Of a DNA stretch of 64,000 bases, positions 60,101 to 64,000 are shown piece after piece. The stretch comes from Bolinopsis microptera (Eukaryota > Ctenophora > Tentaculata > Lobata > Bolinopsidae): the NCBI RefSeq assembly GCF_026151205.1, contig NC_087081.1:11595113-11659112 (forward strand), in the 5' to 3' direction. Each line of letters starts with the position of its first letter. Positions within the stretch are counted from its first letter, which is position 1. The position numbers were made by a program, and so were the translations under genes. The notes under the pieces are model-generated. The model was not told the DNA's origin. It saw nothing but the letters and a program-made list of their open reading frames with translations, and did not search any database.

Positions 60101-60876
60101 CCTCCTCGTCAGTCTTCCTCCTTCTCCTCCTCCTCCTCCTCAGTCCTCCTCTTCTTCAGTCCTCCTCCTCCTCCTCCTCATCAGTTTACACAATTTATTG
60201 TAACTAAAATGTTTTTAAACTCATTTGAGTCTGTAACATATTGACATGTTACTGTTACTGACTCGGGTGACTCAAAATGTGCTCGAGAATTTTTTTGTTT
60301 AACAGAGTTTTACTCTTCAGTACTATGGAAAAGTTATTACATGATAAATAAAGATTTTGATGAATAAAATGATTTTCATCTCTTTTAATGTTATTTAAAA
60401 TTGTGTAGACTATTCTTTGTATCTAACTGAGGATTGGAAGTTTGAGAAAGGACCATGGTCAATGGTCATTAATCGTGCTACCCATTTCTGCAGATAGCCT
60501 GTTACAAATTGTGGAGACAATTTAAATCAAAAGTTACTAAAGCGTTCCCTATTTGTTACGATTGTTATTACCAACCGTACCTCTTTCAATTGTGGACCGG
60601 GGTGGATGTTTCTGTCAAACAAGAGTTGATACGACAGTGTGTTGTTTTTCGGACGGAAACGATTCTTGTTTGGAACTAGAAACCATTTTGGGGTTCTGGG
60701 ACCACCACCAATCGATTTCTTGTCATATTTAAGTACAGAAATAGCTACCTATATCGCCTAGAAACCTCAGAGGAAAGATTTAAATTTTCCCGATTTTTCC
60801 GATATGAGGGTTGATGAGGCCAAAATCGGGATCGGAATGATCGGAAATGATCGGGTTGGACCCCCCCCCCCCAACC
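57195..60876. mobile_element. G-run-bounded unit with TCC-rich interior, second copy type
   Basis: The left end reads a run of 8 G then TCCAACCCGAT, and the right end its inverse ATCGGGTTGGA then 12 C. AACCTT immediately flanks both homopolymers (57193-57198 and 60873-60878), a 6-bp direct repeat. TTAA occurs next to both ends, so the exact edge is ambiguous by a few bases. Just inside both ends, in the same orientation, is GAGGGTTGATGAGGCCAAAA with GATCGGAA-type repeats. At 57700-57760 a CCCTATATTTTCAAAA block with repeated GGACAAAA resembles the subterminal block of the 13.6-kb unit. No transposase is inside. Confidence 0.6.
57768..60182. repeat. Irregular TCC-rich array
   Basis: 2.4 kb of CCTCCT/CAGTCCTCC words like the 13-kb satellite, but without a clear higher-order period and with more CGTCCTCGTCC variants. 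Open frames within it are artefacts. Confidence 0.9.
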
Positions 60877-61052
60877 TTAAGTTGTCTAAGATAAAACCAC
60901 TTCACGCCGAATGGCTTGTAAAAGTTAACACTGAAATGCAGGACCAGGGTAGTTTGATAGAAAAAAAGGTTTCCATAAAGCTAGAAATCACTGATGCTTT
61001 AAGCATGGACTATTTCATGCACGAAAACCCATTTGATGAAGATGATATGTGA
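60804..61052 (+). pseudogene. Possible C-terminal fragment of a transposon protein
   Basis: The part after 60880 reads KIKPLHAEWLVKVNTEMQDQ, then SIKLEITDALSMDYFMHENP and an acidic end before TGA. A PLHA-x-W-L-x-x-x-N motif near the C-terminus resembles the tail of pogo/Tigger-type DDE transposases, but the following residues do not match what is known of them. The first 25 codons are element-end sequence, not protein. Identity is uncertain. Confidence 0.3.
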
Positions 61053-61490
61053 CATTAGACACATACATATTTTAACATTCTTACTGCTTAACGACTGCTA
61101 TTCTTACTTACTGTATAAAAATGGATTTAAAAATCATTTGCTGAAATAAAAAATGAAAAAAATTCGGATTTTTGATGGTTTTGAATGCCTTCTAGCGTTC
61201 ATATTAATGTCCGTTCATAATTACGTCCGATCATTTAATGTTCGTCCAAATAAGGTATGTGAATACTCTATTTTAATAACCTTTCAAAAGTGGAATGCTC
61301 GGTTCACGCAGGTAATTTTCACTAGGAGTACCGGGAAGAAACATTATTATATAGGACTCACACAATTTAGTACACTGATATTTGCAGAAAAGAATTGGAC
61401 AATTTTCGTTAATTATGTAATCAAAATTTTCGTTTTTTGAACCAATTTTCGTTTAGTAAGTGTTTTGCGATTACTAATCTTAATTACGTA
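61053..61490. other. Gene-free stretch
   Basis: An open frame at 61153-61440 has no recognisable motif and an AT-rich composition like its surroundings. It is not called as a gene. Confidence 0.4.
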
Positions 61491-61612
61491 ATATAGGAGG
61501 GGGGTTGGGTCTTGATTACGGGGAGGGGGGTCAAACCTTGATTACGTAATATAGGGGGGGGGGGGGGAGAGTTCGGTCTTGATAACGGTTGATTACGGAG
61601 GGGGGGGGGGTA
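61485..61612. repeat. G-rich tandem repeat
   Basis: About four degenerate copies of (C)TTGATTACG(TAATATA) plus a run of 5-14 G. Several G-runs in a row could form a quadruplex. It lies directly left of the TTAA palindrome. Confidence 0.75.
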
Positions 61613-61639
61613 AAAATTGCCAAAATATTGATTACTTAA

Positions 61640-62977
61640 GGGGGTATACACCAAAACAGGGGTTTGTGCCGTCCAACTCAAATGACCTCATAGGCAGTTC
61701 AATGACCATCTAACGCACCGTTTCCACATTTAAAAAATTATTTTGAGAATACCCATTTTTGTAATCGAGCATTTCCTGGTTAGAGTGGAATTTTCGGAAA
61801 AACACAACTTGTTTCGTGGAGAGGCTATAAGTTAATCATTTCTTGCGGTATCGGGTTTAAATTTTGCTCGCCGTCTATTCACATCTATTTCAAGGTGTGT
61901 GTAAAATCTTGATATCGTATCTAAAAAGGCTGGTGTGTTATAAATTTTTAAAGTTAAAAACAGTCAAAAAGTTGAAATTGTCTTTTTCAGACTTATTTTA
62001 ACCAAAAAGTCAGTCAGGGAAGATCGGATTGATTTGATGGTTGACATGAACTTGTTCTGGCGCAGTTTTTGATGCCCTCAAAAATGTTTTTACTCATTTA
62101 TCTTCAGATCTATTGGACTTCAAAGCCAAACAACAAATTGAGGCACATTTTTCGTTTTTCATATTTACTGATTTTTCTAAAATTTTGATAGGAATGTGCT
62201 AGTGACTTTTTGAAGGGCGCAAAATAACCGCAACTAGCGCATTTATATATGAGTTATGAAGAACAAAACACCCTAAAATGCTTCCCTTTGAAGTTATGGG
62301 AGAAAATGTGATTTTTTATCTGCAAAGCCAAAAAATCACATTTTCTCCCATAACTTCAAAGGGAAGCATTTTAGGGTATTTTGTTGTTCATAACTCATAT
62401 ATAAATGTGCTAGTTGCGGTTATTTTTCGCCCTTCAAAAAAATCAGAACTTTAGAAAAATCAGTAAATATGAAAAAGAAAAATGTGCCTAAATTTGTTGT
62501 TTGGCTTTGAAGTCCAATAGATCTGAAGATAAATGAGTAAAAACATTTTTGAGGGCATTAAAAACTGCGCCAGAATTCAGAGAACAAGTTCATGTCAACC
62601 ATCAAATCAACCAGATCTTCCCTGACTGACTTTTTGGTTAAAATAAGTCTGAAAAGGACAATTTCAATTTTTTGACTTTACAAATTTATAACACACCAGC
62701 CTTTTTAGATACGATATCAAGATTTTACACACACCTTGAAATAGATGTGAATAGACGGCGAGCAAAATTTAAACCCGATACCGCAAGAAATGATTAACTT
62801 ATAGCCTCTCCACGAAACAAATTGTGTTTTTCCGAAAATTCCACTCTAACCAGGAAATGCTCGATTACAAAAATGGGTATTCTCAAAATGATTTTTTTAA
62901 TGTGGAAACGGTGCGTTAGATGGTCATTGAACTGCCTATGAGGTCATTTGGGTTGGACAGATTTGGAGTATGCCCCC
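61640..62977. mobile_element. 1.34-kb near-perfect palindrome flanked by TTAA
   Basis: TTAA at 61636-61639 and 62978-62981. The ends GGGGGTATAC and GTATGCCCCC are inverted, followed by (G)TCCAAC-CAAATGACCTCATA on the left and its inverse on the right. The arms stay complementary almost to the centre, where GGGAGAAAATGTGATTTTTT and its inverse enclose a spacer of about a dozen bases (about 62319-62331). No gene. A TTAA target fits piggyBac-type mobilisation of a full-length foldback. Confidence 0.85.
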
Positions 62978-62981
62978 TTAA

Positions 62982-63143
62982 TAGTACAACTTTATTGAGA
63001 TGACAACTTAATAGAAGAGTATTAAAATATTTTTCTAAGATCAAAATGTCAATAAGTTCCGCGCCGTCTATTGTCCTTTGAACCCGCTAGTATATAGTAG
63101 CAACAAATGATAAAACTAAGTAAGTAAATTTGATGATAAATGT
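62982..63143. other. Gene-free flank of the palindrome
   Basis: Nothing recognised. Confidence 0.4.
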
Positions 63144-63593
63144 TTGAACTTAAAAAGGTTCTATACTGCGGTCGGCTGCTGTAATGTAATATATTGAGTG
63201 TTGAGTATTAAGATGCTTAATGCTTATATTATATGCTATTGTTTTAGTAACAATAAATAGTAGGTTTCGTAACAAATATTGTAAAAATAAAAATTATACG
63301 TTGAACTTAAAACTGTTCTGTATTGCGGTCGGCTGCTGCAATGTAATATATTGAGTATTGAGTATTGAGATGCTAGTATTATATGCTTTATAATGCTATT
63401 GTTTTAGTAAAATAAATATTAAGTTTTAGTAACAATAACATGTAACAATAAAATGTAAAAATAAAAATTGTACGTTGAACTTAAAACTGTTCTGTATTGC
63501 GGTCGGCTGCTGCAATGTAATATATTGAGTATTGAGTATTGAAGTGCTTATATTATATGCTATTGTTTTAGTAACAATAAATAGTAGGTTTTA
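63144..63593. repeat. Three tandem copies of a 157-174 bp unit
   Basis: TTGAACTTAAAA begins copies at 63144, 63301 and 63475. Each continues with TGCGGTCGGCTGCTG-AATG, TAATATATTGAGT and TATGCTATTGTTTTAGTAA. Confidence 0.85.
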
Positions 63594-64000
63594 CGCTTTT
63601 TGCTTCAACTCCGTCATCTTTATTTCGATCAACTAATCTTTTTAGGAGGTTCTTTTAGGAGTTAAACTGAAGTTTCAGTAAAACAATTGGCCCAATACCT
63701 CTAAAAATGACACCAAAATTGGTATTATAGTGGCAAACAAATTATATAAAGATTAAAGATATAGACTGTTGTTTTTCACTTTATGTAGCTAAAATTGGCG
63801 CTACCAGTAAAACGAGATTTCATACCTTTAAAACTAAAATCTGAGAGAAATCCTACTCCAAAAAGTTTGATATGATCATCAGCTACACTCACAAGAATTT
63901 TTGAAGCGATATCTGCTGACCCGGGTGATTGGTGAAATGTACAACTTCAGAAGTAGGCAAAAATTTCAATTTTTATTTTTCGACCTTGTTTGGTCTGTAA
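63594..64000. other. Right edge, no feature recognised
   Basis: AT-rich. No coding frame or repeat identified. Confidence 0.4.

Noticed and set aside
61153-61440. 95-codon open frame
   Set aside because: No family likeness, composition as the surrounding non-coding DNA.
61485-61612. Telomere-like repeat
   Set aside because: The unit is long and irregular, not a short telomeric hexamer, and only about four copies exist.

Overview
This window is animal nuclear DNA. The genes are split by GT-AG introns, most intergenic and intronic space is eukaryotic transposon sequence, and three of the four host genes are typical of metazoans: a meiotic kleisin (REC8), a rhodopsin-like seven-helix receptor and a secreted C-type lectin. 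The species cannot be fixed from the sequence. An early-branching animal such as a cnidarian is possible, but that is a guess. There are no bacterial operons, CRISPR arrays, rRNA genes or recognisable tRNA genes.

Layout. Positions 1-4.75 kb hold a decayed non-LTR retrotransposon (intact gag-like ORF1, frameshifted endonuclease/reverse-transcriptase ORF2). Positions 5.1-22.5 kb hold a 19-exon gene, assembled here by hand from splice sites and reading phase, that encodes an 867-residue REC8 cohesin subunit. Its introns carry three complete-looking mobile elements, including a 5-kb foldback element in the penultimate intron. Positions 25.2-35.4 kb hold an 11-exon gene for a secreted, heavily glycosylated protein of 459 residues with a laminin-G-like jellyroll and a cysteine-rich tail. 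Its introns carry a second foldback copy, Crypton (tyrosine-recombinase) debris and a hAT-type MITE. Positions 35.4-39.8 kb are nested foldback repeats.

Positions 39.8-53.5 kb are one 13.6-kb unit. G-runs and inverted subterminal repeats bound a 13-kb pyrimidine-strand (TCC-rich) satellite that has a 4.8-kb higher-order period. An intronless orphan GPCR gene (54.1-55.4 kb, +) and an intronless double C-type-lectin gene (57.0-56.0 kb, -) face each other tail to tail. Positions 57.2-60.9 kb are a second G-run-bounded unit filled with a TCC-rich array. The remainder holds a G-rich repeat, a 1.34-kb near-perfect palindrome flanked by TTAA, and a short tandem repeat.

The host genes show no common pathway. 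Three observations stand out. REC8 has four KEN-box degradation motifs in one exon. A group of elements ends in long G/C homopolymers with short target duplications, and two of them have become containers for large satellites. Two foldback elements share one terminus and have about 10-bp target duplications. All assignments rest on reading the sequence; no alignments or database searches were run.
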